NCBI GenBank assembly: GCA_002841355.1
Contig: PHFB01000012.1
Coordinates: 1-64,000, forward strand
Source of the DNA: Actinobacteria bacterium HGW-Actinobacteria-1
GTDB taxonomy: Bacteria > Actinomycetota > Coriobacteriia > Anaerosomatales > Anaerosomataceae
Reading direction: 5' to 3'
Length of the DNA: 64,000 bases
Position numbers and translations under genes: made by a program. Below the pieces are notes generated by a model. That model was not told the origin of the DNA and did no database searches. It worked only from the letters and a program-made list of their open reading frames with translations. Position 1 is the first letter of the stretch. Each line of letters begins with the position of its first letter. Shown here piece after piece: positions 8,672 to 17,213 of this stretch.

Positions 8672-10093
8672 ATGACCCCGGAAGCCACACTCGGCCAGTC
8701 GCTGCTTTCAGTCGAGTACCAGACGGTCTCATACGTCACGGGTCCGCTCGTCTTCGTAGAGAACGTGCATGACGTCTCGTACAACGAGATGGTTGCCATC
8801 ATCATGCCGGACGGCGGCGAGCGCAGCGGTCAGGTGCTTGAAGTCTCCGGTGACATGGCAGTCATCCAGGTGTTCGAAGGCACGCAGGGCATCGACATCG
8901 ACACCACGCGCATCCGCTTCCTTGAAGAGGTTGCGAAAGTCGACGTCTCGCCTGATCTGCTCGGCCGAATTCTGGCCGGCACCGGTAAGCCGATCGATGG
9001 TGGAGCGCCGATCATTCCCGAGAAGCGCCTCGACATCACCGGCTCGCCGATCAACCCATATTGCCGCGAACAACCGGCCGACTTCATCGAGACGGGCATC
9101 AGCGCTATCGACGGCCTGAACACGCTCGTCCGTGGACAGAAGCTGCCGATCTTCTCCGGCTCGGGTCTGCCGGCGAACGACCTTGCCGCCCAGATCATCC
9201 GGCAGGCACGCGTCAACTCCGGCGAAGAGTTCGCCATCGTCTTCGGCGCGATGGGAATCACCCACCGCGAGGCTGCCTACTTCATGCAGCAGTTCGAATC
9301 CACCGGTGCTCTGGAGCGAGTCGTGTTCTTCATGAACCTCGCCGACGACCCGACGGTCGAGCGTCTGCTGACGCCGAAGGTCGCCCTGACGGTCGCAGAG
9401 TACCTCGCGTTCGAGAAGGACATGCAGGTTCTCGTCGTCCTCTCGGACATGACGAACTACTGCGAGGCGCTGCGCGAAGTCTCCACCGCTCGTGAAGAAG
9501 TCCCTGGTCGCCGTGGCTATCCTGGCTACATGTACACCGACCTCTCGACCATCTACGAGCGCGCGGGCCGCATCAAGGGCCGCAAGGGCTCCGTCACGCA
9601 GCTCCCGATCCTCACCATGCCTGACGACGATATCACGCACCCCATCCCGGACCTGACCGGGTACATCACCGAAGGCCAGATCGTGCTCTCACGGCACCTG
9701 CACCGCCGTGGCGTTTACCCGCCCATCGACGTGCTGCCGTGCCTGTCGCGACTCATGAACCTCGGTATCGGCGAGGGCAAGACTCGCGAGGACCATCGCG
9801 CGGTCGCCAACCAGCTCTACGCCGCGTACGCTCAGGGCCGTGACCTCCGCAGGCTCGTCGCCATCGTCGGCGAAGAGGCCCTCTCGGATACCGACCGCCG
9901 TTACCTGCACTTCGCTGATGACTTCGAGAAGCACATCATCGGTCAGGGCAACGCCGGTCGCTCTATCGAGGACACCCTGCGTGTCGCATGGGAGCTCATG
10001 TCCGAGCTGCCGATGGGCGAGCTGAAGCGCGTGCGTGACTTCATCGACAAGTACCATCCGACTGCCGGCGAGAACGCCACGGCGAAAGCGTAG
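8672..10093 (+). CDS. ntpB: V/A-type ATPase regulatory subunit B
   Basis: A 473-residue non-catalytic head subunit. It has the B-subunit degenerate P-loop region [15 protein letters not shown] in place of a true Walker A, the FVFGAMGI-like [10 protein letters not shown] strand, and the [14 protein letters not shown] segment followed by [11 protein letters not shown], all diagnostic of subunit B. Three copies alternate with subunit A in the head. The start codon follows the ntpA stop directly (TAGATG). The next gene is 34 nt downstream. Confidence 0.97.
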   Translation: MTPEATLGQSLLSVEYQTVSYVTGPLVFVENVHDVSYNEMVAIIMPDGGERSGQVLEVSGDMAVIQVFEGTQGIDIDTTRIRFLEEVAKVDVSPDLLGRILAGTGKPIDGGAPIIPEKRLDITGSPINPYCREQPADFIETGISAIDGLNTLVRGQKLPIFSGSGLPANDLAAQIIRQARVNSGEEFAIVFGAMGITHREAAYFMQQFESTGALERVVFFMNLADDPTVERLLTPKVALTVAEYLAFEKDMQVLVVLSDMTNYCEALREVSTAREEVPGRRGYPGYMYTDLSTIYERAGRIKGRKGSVTQLPILTMPDDDITHPIPDLTGYITEGQIVLSRHLHRRGVYPPIDVLPCLSRLMNLGIGEGKTREDHRAVANQLYAAYAQGRDLRRLVAIVGEEALSDTDRRYLHFADDFEKHIIGQGNAGRSIEDTLRVAWELMSELPMGELKRVRDFIDKYHPTAGENATAKA

Positions 10094-10127
10094 GGCCGTG
10101 TCGGCCGCGAATCGGAGGAGGTGACGC

Positions 10128-10775
10128 GTGGAAGAAGTACGCCCGACTCGATCGGAACTGCTTGAGCGCAAGCAGCAGATCACGCTTGCCTCGCAGGGCA
10201 TGGACCTGCTCAAGCAGAAGCGCGACGCACTTCTCATCGAGTTCATGTCGGTCATGGATGAGACGCTCCGGCTTTCGAGCGACTTACAGCGCACCACGGC
10301 GGAGGCGCAATACAGCCTCGCCATAGCGAAGTCGGTCGACGGTGTCGTCTCGGTACGTTCGGCCGCCATGGCGACCAAAGGTGAGATCACGATCGACATG
10401 ACCGGTACCAAGATCATGGGTGTCTCGGTACCTGTTGTGACCAAAGGTGAGAGCCCGGTCCGCTCGTCGTTCTCGCGTGGATACGCCATTACCAGCGTTT
10501 CCTCACGAATCGATGAAACGGCCGACAAGTTCGAGCGGATCCTCGACGTCATCATCGAGTATGCGGACATCGAGACTCGACTCAAGCGGCTTGGCGAGGA
10601 GATCCAGAAGACGAACCGTCGCGTGAACGCTCTTGAGCAGATCACGGTACCGGCGCTTCGTGAGCAGGTCGCCTACATTCGCCAGGCGCTCGATGAGCGT
10701 GCCCGCGAGGACCTGTTCAGGCTCAAGAAGGTCAAGCGTAAGATCGAGAAGAGGAAGGCCGAGGCGCAGCAGTAG
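10128..10775 (+). CDS. ntpD: V/A-type ATPase subunit D (rotor shaft)
   Basis: A 215-residue subunit D, a long antiparallel coiled coil that is the central rotor shaft inside the A3B3 head. It starts with the RPTRSELLERKQQ segment typical of the family and ends in a lysine/arginine-rich helix with FRLKKVKRKIEKRK. The start is a GTG at 10128 preceded by GGAGGAGG. As the last gene of the operon it is followed by two stable hairpins at 10828-10865 and 10913-10946. No separate ntpH or ntpJ (potassium transporter) gene follows, unlike E. hirae. Confidence 0.95.
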   Translation: MEEVRPTRSELLERKQQITLASQGMDLLKQKRDALLIEFMSVMDETLRLSSDLQRTTAEAQYSLAIAKSVDGVVSVRSAAMATKGEITIDMTGTKIMGVSVPVVTKGESPVRSSFSRGYAITSVSSRIDETADKFERILDVIIEYADIETRLKRLGEEIQKTNRRVNALEQITVPALREQVAYIRQALDERAREDLFRLKKVKRKIEKRKAEAQQ

Positions 10776-10827
10776 GGCGCACGGCGGTCGTCGGAAACGG
10801 GCGACTACCTCATCTCGCAACAGTGTG

Positions 10828-10865
10828 GGGCGGTGCCGCCTACCGGGGGGTGTCTGGCACCGCCC
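10828..10865 (+). terminator. Hairpin after the V-ATPase operon
   Basis: GGGCGGTGCC (10828-10837) pairs perfectly with GGCACCGCCC (10856-10865) around an 18-nt loop that contains a GGGGGG run. It lies 52 nt after the ntpD stop, in the gap before a convergent gene. No U-tract follows, so Rho-independent termination is likely but unproven. Confidence 0.55.
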
Positions 10866-10912
10866 TACAATACTGTCTCGGGCCGGTTGCGTCCAGACTC
10901 ATCCGGACATGC

Positions 10913-10946
10913 GACCGCCCGCATCCCGGAGGAGACGCGGGCGGTC
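10913..10946. terminator. Second hairpin between convergent genes
   Basis: GACCGCCCGC (10913-10922) pairs perfectly with GCGGGCGGTC (10937-10946), 14-nt loop. It sits 30 nt beyond the end of the minus-strand gene at 10977 and could terminate transcription from that side. There is no T-run on either strand. Confidence 0.45.
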
Positions 10947-10976
10947 GGTAGAGCACGATTGGCTCGGGGGGTCCTG

Positions 10977-11321
10977 TCAGATGCTGCGGGCGCGGATGAT
11001 GTCGCCCACGCGCTCGAGCGTTTCCACGCTGTGCTGGCTGTTCTCTTGAAGTCCTCTGGCGAGTTCGATGATCGCCTGGACATCCTCGGTCGTGAGCTTG
11101 CTGAAGTGGAGTTCTTCCCAGTCAAGCCGCTTCTCGAATGCCCACAGCTCGCCGATGATCCACGCAAGATCTGCGAGATCATGCTGCGTCAGCACCGCCC
11201 AATTGGCTTTGAGTCCCTGGCGGAGCCGGTCGAGTGCGCGTTCGGTGGCCTTCTCCTTGCGGAGTTGGAAGGCCCTACGGCCGATGTCCTCGTCGGTGGT
11301 GTCGGGTCGATTGCCATTCAT
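10977..11321 (-). CDS. Hypothetical helical protein, 114 aa
   Basis: I do not recognise this 114-residue protein. It is charged and predicted mostly helical, with LDRLRQGLKANWAVL, DLADLAWIIGELWAFE and DVQAIIELARGLQEN stretches and no signal peptide or membrane segment. The last 30 residues look amphipathic. I place the start at the ATG at 11321 because GAGGAGGTGG lies upstream on that strand; the same frame stays open much further but without a start signal. It is convergent with the V-ATPase operon and divergent from the nitroreductase. No function can be assigned. Confidence 0.7.
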   Translation of the reverse strand: MNGNRPDTTDEDIGRRAFQLRKEKATERALDRLRQGLKANWAVLTQHDLADLAWIIGELWAFEKRLDWEELHFSKLTTEDVQAIIELARGLQENSQHSVETLERVGDIIRARSI

Positions 11322-11397
11322 CAGGTAGCCCACCTCCTCAGTTCGAATTTCGCCGCAGGTGTTCGGTTTCCTGCAAGCCTGCATGCACTTTGCCGAG

Positions 11398-11426
11398 TTG
11401 TGCAGCGCGAGTGCCCTCTCTAGAAT
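11398..11426 (+). promoter_or_regulatory. Sigma70-like promoter of the nitroreductase gene
   Basis: TTGTGC (11398-11403) and TAGAAT (11421-11426) are separated by 17 nt, 52 nt before the ATG at 11478. The same TAGAAT -10 form is used before groES, which supports the call. Confidence 0.55.
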
Positions 11427-11477
11427 GAACGAGGGCCCGACGGGTCCGATTCGCAACACCCGTTCCGAGAGGCAACC

Positions 11478-11993
11478 ATGGAGTTCAGCGACGTTATCGC
11501 AAAGCGGCGGAGTGTCCGGCATTTCAACAACAAGCTCGCGGTCTCCGATGCGGACGTGAACGCGCTCCTCGAGGTCGCCATCTCGGCTCCGACAGCGGGC
11601 AACATCCAGCCGTGGCGCTTCGTGGTCGTTCGCAGCGCCGAAGCACGCGAGCGCCTGGCTGCCGCGTTGCACCAGCGCTGGGCCGCCGCCGCTCCGGTCG
11701 TGATCGTGGTGTGTGTCGATCCGCGCCCGTGTGCCGCTCGCTACGGCGATCGTGGCGAGATGCTCTACGCCATCCAGGACACCGCAGCAGCCGCAACGAA
11801 CATCTTGCATGCCGCCGTCGATCGCGGGCTTGCGTCCTGCTGGATCGGCGCATTTGATGAGCGTGCCGTTGCCGAGGCGATCGGCGTCACGTCGCCCATC
11901 ACCCCCGTTGCCGTGCTGCCCGTAGGACACTCGGCGGAGTCCGCGGGCAAGCCCGCGCGACGGCCGCTCGAGGAAGTGACGACCTGGCTCTAG
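11478..11993 (+). CDS. Nitroreductase family FMN oxidoreductase
   Basis: A 171-residue flavoprotein of the nitroreductase superfamily. The N-terminal RRSVRHF motif and the SAPTAGNIQPWRFVVV segment bind FMN phosphate and ring; the C-terminal GLASCWIGAFDE and PVAVLPVG segments complete the fold. It is at the short end of the family. Members reduce nitro compounds, quinones or flavins with NAD(P)H; the real substrate cannot be told from sequence. It has its own promoter and lies 11 nt before the DNA glycosylase gene, so the two may be cotranscribed. Confidence 0.88.
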   Translation: MEFSDVIAKRRSVRHFNNKLAVSDADVNALLEVAISAPTAGNIQPWRFVVVRSAEARERLAAALHQRWAAAAPVVIVVCVDPRPCAARYGDRGEMLYAIQDTAAAATNILHAAVDRGLASCWIGAFDERAVAEAIGVTSPITPVAVLPVGHSAESAGKPARRPLEEVTTWL

Positions 11994-12004
11994 AGGTGGA
12001 TGCC

Positions 12005-12649
12005 ATGGCAGGGAGCGACCGGCACGGCGTGCTCGGGCCGGAGGATACAGGCGGTCTCGCTTCCGCCGACCTCGGCGCGCTCAAGGAGCATATCGGCGAC
12101 TGCCAGCGGTGTTCGCTCGGCGCCACACGGAACTGCCTTGTCTTCGGTGTGGGGAACCCGCACGCGAAGCTGCTCTTCATAGGCGAGGCGCCTGGCAAGA
12201 ACGAAGACCTCAAGGGCGAGCCGTTCGTTGGCGCCGCCGGCAAGCTGCTGGACGAGCTGCTCGCGAGCATCGGTCTCGAACGGTCGCAGGTGTACATCGC
12301 GAACGTGCTCAAGTGCCGTCCTCCGGGAAACCGCGACCCGCTGGCCGAGGAGATCGCGACCTGCACGCCGTTCCTGGCCGAGCAGGTGCGCCTCATCAAC
12401 CCGGATGTGATCGCGACGCTCGGCAACTTCGCCACGCGCTACATCCTCGCGACGGATGCAGGCATCACCCAGTTGCGCGGCAAGCTCTACCACGTAGATG
12501 GCCGCCAGGTTGTGCCGATCTTCCATCCCGCGGCGGCGCTCTACTCGCCCGACAAGAAGCAGTACCTCTTCGACGACTTCGCGCGGCTGCGCACCGTGCT
12601 CGACAGGAGCGCCGCGCTCGAGGCGCCGGGCGAGCAGGTGTCGCGCTGA
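12005..12649 (+). CDS. udg: Uracil-DNA glycosylase, family 4 (Fe-S)
   Basis: A 214-residue family 4 uracil-DNA glycosylase, which removes uracil from DNA at the start of base-excision repair. It has the catalytic GEAPGKNED motif, the C-terminal FHPAAAL motif that contacts DNA, and four cysteines in the family spacing (CQRC near residue 33, then one in LKCRPP and one in IATCTP) that hold a [4Fe-4S] cluster. The ATG at 12005 follows AGAGGTGG; a GTG at 11996 in frame has no ribosome site. Its stop overlaps the tsaE start (TGATG), linking it to the tRNA-modification genes. Confidence 0.93.
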   Translation: MAGSDRHGVLGPEDTGGLASADLGALKEHIGDCQRCSLGATRNCLVFGVGNPHAKLLFIGEAPGKNEDLKGEPFVGAAGKLLDELLASIGLERSQVYIANVLKCRPPGNRDPLAEEIATCTPFLAEQVRLINPDVIATLGNFATRYILATDAGITQLRGKLYHVDGRQVVPIFHPAAALYSPDKKQYLFDDFARLRTVLDRSAALEAPGEQVSR

Positions 12650-13146
12650 TGCCGGTCACGCTGCCTGACGCCATCACATCGCGCACGGAAGCCGAAACGA
12701 TCGCACTCGGCACGATGCTCGCCCCGCTGCTTGAGCCCGACGACGTAGTCGCGCTTTCGGGCGACCTCGGCGCGGGCAAGACGTGCCTCACCAAGGGCGT
12801 CGCGGCGGGTCTCGGCGTGGCGGAGCACGTCACGAGTCCCACGTTCAACATCATGCTGGAGCATCATGGACGGCTCGAGCTCTATCACTTCGACCTCTAC
12901 CGGCTGGAGCGCGCCGACCAGCTTGAGGACATCGACTTCTTCGCGACGCTCGAAGCGGGCGGCGCATGCATCATCGAGTGGGGAGAGCGATTCCCGGCAG
13001 CGATGCCCGAGGATTATCTCGCCGTCGAGATCTCGATCGCCGAGGACGACACGCGTCACTTCACGCTCGTGGCGTACGGGCCTCGCGGCGAGCGGCTTGC
13101 GAACGCGTGGCTTTCCGCCGTCGAGGCGGGGACGGTAGAGCCGTGA
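12649..13146 (+). CDS. tsaE: tRNA t6A37 threonylcarbamoyladenosine synthesis ATPase TsaE
   Basis: A 165-residue P-loop ATPase. Walker A is GDLGAGKT (about residue 40), followed by the VTSPTFNI switch segment, HFDLYRL and IIEWGERF, which are all standard for TsaE (YjeE). With TsaB and TsaD it recycles the complex that transfers threonylcarbamoyl to A37 of ANN-decoding tRNAs. The ATG at 12649 overlaps the glycosylase stop and the tsaE stop overlaps the tsaB GTG. The open frame extends far upstream to 12109, but that part lies inside the glycosylase gene. Confidence 0.96.
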   Translation: MPVTLPDAITSRTEAETIALGTMLAPLLEPDDVVALSGDLGAGKTCLTKGVAAGLGVAEHVTSPTFNIMLEHHGRLELYHFDLYRLERADQLEDIDFFATLEAGGACIIEWGERFPAAMPEDYLAVEISIAEDDTRHFTLVAYGPRGERLANAWLSAVEAGTVEP

Positions 13147-13931
13147 CGTATGTTCTGGCGTTCGACGCGGCCACCGAGCACGTTGCCATCGGCATCGCGC
13201 GAATCGACGGCGAGACGCGCACGACGATAGCCGCGACCGACTTCAGTGCGCCCCGGGCGGCGCTCGGGCGCCTGCTGCCCGCAACCCGCGTACTCCTCGA
13301 AGACGCCGGGCTGGCGCCTCGCGATATCTCGGTCGTTGCGGTCGGTCGCGGACCGGGCTCGTTCACAGGTGTGCGCATCGCGGTCGCGACCGCGAAGGGG
13401 CTCGCGCATGGGCTCGGGGTGCCGCTGGCGGGTCTCGGCACGCTCGACGCTGTGGCGTGGCGATTCCGGGATGTGACCGGTCTTGTCGGCGTGGTCGGTG
13501 ATGCGATGCGCGGCGAGGTGTACCCGTGCCTCTTCCGCTGCGCCGATGGTCGGTGCGAGCGGCTGGATGAGTACCACGTGGCCAAGCCGATCGTCGCCGC
13601 CGAGGCATGGGCGGCGACGCTCACGGAGCCGGTGCTGCTTGCCGGCAACGGCCTTGCCAAGTACGCCGAGGTGTTCGAGGGCACGCTGGGTGCCCGCGCG
13701 AGCATCGCTCCCGAAGAGCTGTGGACGCCGAGTGGTGAATCCGTCCTCGATGCCGCGTTCGCCGGACACCAGGAGCCGTCGCTTGCGCATGCGCTGGCCG
13801 ATCCCGCAAGCGCCGATCCGGGCCTATTGCTGCCGGTGTACACGCGCCTATCCGATGCCGAGGAAGACGAAGCGAAGCGCGCGGGTGCCGTTCCGCCCAC
13901 CGGCGTTGCCGGGCCGGACGGGGGTGTGTGA
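13143..13931 (+). CDS. tsaB: tRNA t6A37 synthesis protein TsaB
   Basis: A 262-residue TsaB (YeaZ), an inactive ASKHA-fold partner that holds TsaD and TsaE. It starts at a GTG (13143) overlapping the tsaE stop, and opens VTYVLAFDAATEHVAIG. The most conserved family segment, VGRGPGSFTGVRIAVATAKGLAHG-like, is at about residues 65-88. The C-terminal 40 residues are less conserved. Its stop overlaps the next start. The gene order tsaE-tsaB-rimI-tsaD is a classic actinobacterial arrangement. Confidence 0.94.
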   Translation: MTYVLAFDAATEHVAIGIARIDGETRTTIAATDFSAPRAALGRLLPATRVLLEDAGLAPRDISVVAVGRGPGSFTGVRIAVATAKGLAHGLGVPLAGLGTLDAVAWRFRDVTGLVGVVGDAMRGEVYPCLFRCADGRCERLDEYHVAKPIVAAEAWAATLTEPVLLAGNGLAKYAEVFEGTLGARASIAPEELWTPSGESVLDAAFAGHQEPSLAHALADPASADPGLLLPVYTRLSDAEEDEAKRAGAVPPTGVAGPDGGV

Positions 13932-15406
13932 TGGAGCTTCGGCCGATGGAGCTCGCGCACATGGCTGCCGCGCTCGAGATCGAGAACGCCTCGTTCACCA
14001 CGCCCTGGACGCCGGGCATGTTCGCCGACGAGCTCGCGCAGGACGACCGCGTCTGGCTTGTCGCGATTGAGGCCGAGGAGCTTCTCGGCTATGGCGGCAT
14101 CATGCTCGCGCCGGACGCCGTGCACGTGATGAACATCGCGGTCGCCGCGAGCGCGAGGGGTGAGGGCGTGGCGCGTGCGCTCATGCTGGCGCTCGCTCGC
14201 GAGGCGGCTGCCCGAGGCGCACGGCGAATGACGCTCGAGGTCCGCGCGACGAACGCGGCGGCGCTGGCACTCTACTCGGGACTCGGGTTCGATTCGCTCG
14301 GCGTGCGGCCGGGCTACTACGACGACACCGGTGAAGACGCCGTGATCATGTGGGCAGACATCGCGCGACTCACCGCGATTGCTGCCGCCCGCGAAGGTAG
14401 CGACATCATCCTGGCCATCGAGACCTCGTGCGACGAGACCGCGGCATCGGTGATGCGCGGCGGTTCCGAGACGCTTTCGAGCGTGGTCGCCACGCAGGTG
14501 GACTTCCACGCGCGCTTCGGCGGCGTGGTGCCCGAGATCGCATCCCGCAAGCACACCGAGGCAATCGTGGGCGTCGTGGACGAGGCGCTCGAGCAGGCGG
14601 GTCTCGGGTTCGGCGACCTGGATGCCGTGGCGGTCACGTATGGACCCGGGCTCATCGGCGCGCTCGTCGTGGGCGTGGCATACGCGAAGGGGCTCTCGCT
14701 TGCGACCGGTCTGCCGCTTGTAGGGGTGAACCACCTGGAGGGCCACATCTTCGCGAACCGCCTGGCGGACCCGGAGCTCACAACGCCGCTCATCGCACTT
14801 GTGGTCTCGGGCGGTCACACCTCGCTCATCCACGTGCCCGATTGGGGTGAGTACCACACGCTCGGCTCCACACTCGATGATGCGGCGGGGGAGGCGTTCG
14901 ACAAAGTGGCGAAGCTCCTCGGCCTGGGGTATCCCGGCGGCCCCGCCATCTCGCGCCTTGCCGAGCAGGGCGACCCCGCGGCGATTCCGTTCCCGCGCGC
15001 GATGCTGCACTCCGGCGACTACGACTTCTCGCTCTCGGGCCTCAAGACCGCGGTGCTCACATACGTGCGTCACGAGCAGGCGGCCGGTCGCGAGATCCAC
15101 ATCCCCAACCTTGCCGCGTCGTTCCAGGCCGCCGTCATCGACGTGCAGGTCGCCAAAGCGGTCCGTGCTGCCGAGGAGTACGGTGTGCGCGACTTCTGCC
15201 TGGGTGGGGGCGTTGCGGCCAACACCGCGCTGCGCGAGGCGCTGCGTGTCGCGCTCGCGGCACGGGGCGTGCGCCTCTCGGTGCCGCCGTTTGCGCTCTG
15301 CACCGACAACGCCGCGATGATCGCCTCGGCGGCACACTTCCGGTTGCGCAAGGGCGCTTTCCTCGGCCTGGAAGCCGAGGCCACGGCAAGCCTCCCGCTG
15401 AGATAG
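13931..15406 (+). CDS. tsaD: RimI acetyltransferase fused to TsaD threonylcarbamoyltransferase
   Basis: A 491-residue fusion. Residues 1 to about 150 form a GNAT domain: MNIAVAASARGEGVARALM is the acetyl-CoA loop and LEVRATNAAALALYSGLGF the C-terminal part, as in RimI, which N-acetylates ribosomal protein S18. From about residue 156 (ILAIETSCDETAASV) a complete TsaD follows, with the metal-binding KHTE and NHLEGHIFAN histidines, VVSGGHTSL and the GEAFDKVAKLLGLGYPGGP segment. TsaD transfers threonylcarbamoyl to tRNA A37. The ATG at 13931 overlaps the tsaB stop; a GTG at 13928 is equally near. No stop or ribosome site separates the two domains. Confidence 0.95.
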   Translation: MELRPMELAHMAAALEIENASFTTPWTPGMFADELAQDDRVWLVAIEAEELLGYGGIMLAPDAVHVMNIAVAASARGEGVARALMLALAREAAARGARRMTLEVRATNAAALALYSGLGFDSLGVRPGYYDDTGEDAVIMWADIARLTAIAAAREGSDIILAIETSCDETAASVMRGGSETLSSVVATQVDFHARFGGVVPEIASRKHTEAIVGVVDEALEQAGLGFGDLDAVAVTYGPGLIGALVVGVAYAKGLSLATGLPLVGVNHLEGHIFANRLADPELTTPLIALVVSGGHTSLIHVPDWGEYHTLGSTLDDAAGEAFDKVAKLLGLGYPGGPAISRLAEQGDPAAIPFPRAMLHSGDYDFSLSGLKTAVLTYVRHEQAAGREIHIPNLAASFQAAVIDVQVAKAVRAAEEYGVRDFCLGGGVAANTALREALRVALAARGVRLSVPPFALCTDNAAMIASAAHFRLRKGAFLGLEAEATASLPLR

Positions 15407-15508
15407 CAGGCCCGCGCCCGGCGCCATGTCAGTGTTTGGGAATATGCTGTGTGTTGGGGAATGCGGCGTACATCGCCGCCACGTGCCACATGAACGGGGG
15501 AATTCGTT

Positions 15509-17080
15509 ATGAATCGTAGTGTTCGCGCAAGGATATCGTTCGTCCTGGTGCTCGCCGTGCTCCTTGCGGTCACGCCAGTGGTGGCGATGGGCAGAGTGCT
15601 TCCCACAACCGTGAAGAGCGAGGGGGTCGTGGAGCCGATCGTACCGACCACTGTGTGGCAGCCGGACGAGTACGAGCCCGATGACACCACAGCCACGGCA
15701 CCGGTGCTTCCGGCGGCCAGCTATCACACCTGGCATGTGCCGACCGAGGAACCGGACCAGGACTGGTTCAAGATAACCATCGAGACGTCGGGCACGCCTC
15801 TGTACATCGAGACGATGAACGATCTTGCGCTCGGTCAGAACCATGATCCCGCGATCTACCTCTACGACTCAGAAGGCAGTGTCATTGCCTACAACGACGA
15901 TAAGGATTTCTGGTCCAACGACGCTGGAATCCAGACGGTCGTGGACGCAGGCACGTACTACGTACAGGTCCAGCCCGATGACTGGTACAGCACAGGATCC
16001 TACTGGTTGTATTGGGGAACCGGCATCGCTCGTCGCATTGGTGGAGCGAATCGGTATGAGACGGCGGTAGAGGTGTCGAGGCTGCTCTTCAGCAGTGCCG
16101 ACAACGCGAACCTGGATTCCAACGGCCCGCCGAATCCGACGTATGCAGTGATTGCAAGCGGACAGTCGTTCGCTGACGGGCTTGTCGGTGGCACCACCGC
16201 TTCCTTCTGCAATGCACCGTTGCTTCTGACCGAACCGAACGCCCTACCAATCGACACATACGATGAACTGACCAGACTCTTCCGCGGGTACTTCTACCGA
16301 GGCCTGCGCATCACTGACATGGCGCCCACGGCGGCTCCGTCTTCAGCTGGCGGCACCGTGTTCGTCATCGGCGGTTCGAACGTGGTAAGCGATGACGTCA
16401 TCAAGCAGATCGAGGCGAACCCGTTCGTAGGACGCGTCATCCGTGTAGGCGGACCGAATCGCTACGCCACCGCAGCGATGGCTATGTCGCATTCCGACCT
16501 ATGCTACGGCCTGAATGAGACCGCCTTCATCGTGAACGGTCTCTCATGGGCCGACACGCTCGCGGCGGGGCCGGTGGCAGCATGGAACGAATCGGCATTG
16601 CTTCTCACCGCCAAGTCATCGGTGCCGGCATCGACCACTGCAGCGCTTACAGACCTTGGCATCACCAATATCGTGGTCGTCGGCAGCGAGGCAGTCGTAG
16701 ATGCGGCCGCGTATGCTGAGCTTGAGGCGATCGTGGGCGCGGGCAATGTTGAGCGTGTTGCAGGAGACAACCGCTACCAGACCGCGTACGCCCTTGCCGA
16801 GTGGGGCGTCATGAATGCGGGTATGTCGCCGACAGGAATGACGCTCGTTTCGGGTCAGAACTTCCCAGACGGCATGTCGGCAGGTCCGATCTCGTGGTGG
16901 ACCGGCTATCCGCTCCTGCTTACGAAATCGGATTCGCTTGCGTTTGAGGTCGAGGACTACATGGATGAGTATGGTCCGTTCAGCAAGATCTCCTACCTCA
17001 TCGGTGGAACGTCCGCGGTCGGCGATTCCGTGTTCGAGGATTGGAATGCTTTCGGCACACCCTGGAATATGGATCGCTAG
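15509..17080 (+). CDS. Secreted PPC-domain protein with three CWB2 cell-wall-binding repeats
   Basis: A 523-residue exported protein. Residues 1-27 form a signal peptide. Residues about 50-165 contain YEPDDT, DQDWFKI and GTYYVQVQP, the pattern of a bacterial pre-peptidase C-terminal (PPC) beta-sandwich. Three CWB2 repeats follow, opening at RIGGANRYETAVEVSR, RVGGPNRYATAAMAMS and RVAGDNRYQTAYALAE, each with the F-A/P-D-A/G motif and a V.GG/GS..VV strand. CWB2 triplets anchor proteins non-covalently to cell-wall polymers in clostridia. It stands alone between tsaD and groES and ends at a strong terminator. The function of the PPC part is unknown. Confidence 0.9.
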   Translation: MNRSVRARISFVLVLAVLLAVTPVVAMGRVLPTTVKSEGVVEPIVPTTVWQPDEYEPDDTTATAPVLPAASYHTWHVPTEEPDQDWFKITIETSGTPLYIETMNDLALGQNHDPAIYLYDSEGSVIAYNDDKDFWSNDAGIQTVVDAGTYYVQVQPDDWYSTGSYWLYWGTGIARRIGGANRYETAVEVSRLLFSSADNANLDSNGPPNPTYAVIASGQSFADGLVGGTTASFCNAPLLLTEPNALPIDTYDELTRLFRGYFYRGLRITDMAPTAAPSSAGGTVFVIGGSNVVSDDVIKQIEANPFVGRVIRVGGPNRYATAAMAMSHSDLCYGLNETAFIVNGLSWADTLAAGPVAAWNESALLLTAKSSVPASTTAALTDLGITNIVVVGSEAVVDAAAYAELEAIVGAGNVERVAGDNRYQTAYALAEWGVMNAGMSPTGMTLVSGQNFPDGMSAGPISWWTGYPLLLTKSDSLAFEVEDYMDEYGPFSKISYLIGGTSAVGDSVFEDWNAFGTPWNMDR

Positions 17081-17100
17081 CCTGACGTACGCGTTGACGA

Positions 17101-17130
17101 GCAGGACCCGGCATCGCTGCCGGGTCCTGC
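17101..17130 (+). terminator. Rho-independent-type terminator after the CWB2/PPC gene
   Basis: GCAGGACCCGGCA (17101-17113) pairs perfectly over 13 bp with TGCCGGGTCCTGC (17118-17130) around a TCGC tetraloop, then TTCTGTG. It is 20 nt after the stop codon. Confidence 0.8.
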
Positions 17131-17135
17131 TTCTG

Positions 17136-17157
17136 TGATATGAGTCTGCTCATATCA
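17136..17157. repeat. Perfect inverted repeat upstream of the groESL promoter
   Basis: TGATATGAG-TCTG-CTCATATCA is a 9-bp perfect palindrome with a 4-nt centre, AT-rich against its surroundings. It lies between the terminator above and the -35 box of groES (17176). It could be an upstream operator or a continuation of the terminator structure. Confidence 0.5.
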
Positions 17158-17175
17158 GATTTCATCCAGGTACTC

Positions 17176-17204
17176 TTGCGTCTGGGCGGTCGCAGCACTA
17201 GAAT
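17176..17204 (+). promoter_or_regulatory. Sigma70-like promoter of groESL
   Basis: TTGCGT (17176-17181) and TAGAAT (17199-17204) with an exact 17-nt spacer. The transcription start predicted about 7 nt after the -10 box falls at the left edge of the CIRCE element, as in other HrcA-controlled groESL operons. Confidence 0.75.
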
Positions 17205-17213
17205 TCGATGCTG

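Noticed and set aside
12109-12648. N-terminal extension of the tsaE frame
   Set aside because: Lies inside the DNA glycosylase in another frame; TsaE starts normally at 12649.
13061-15844. 927-codon open frame on the minus strand over tsaB and tsaD
   Set aside because: Antisense shadow of well-supported genes; translation is Arg/His rich with no domain.
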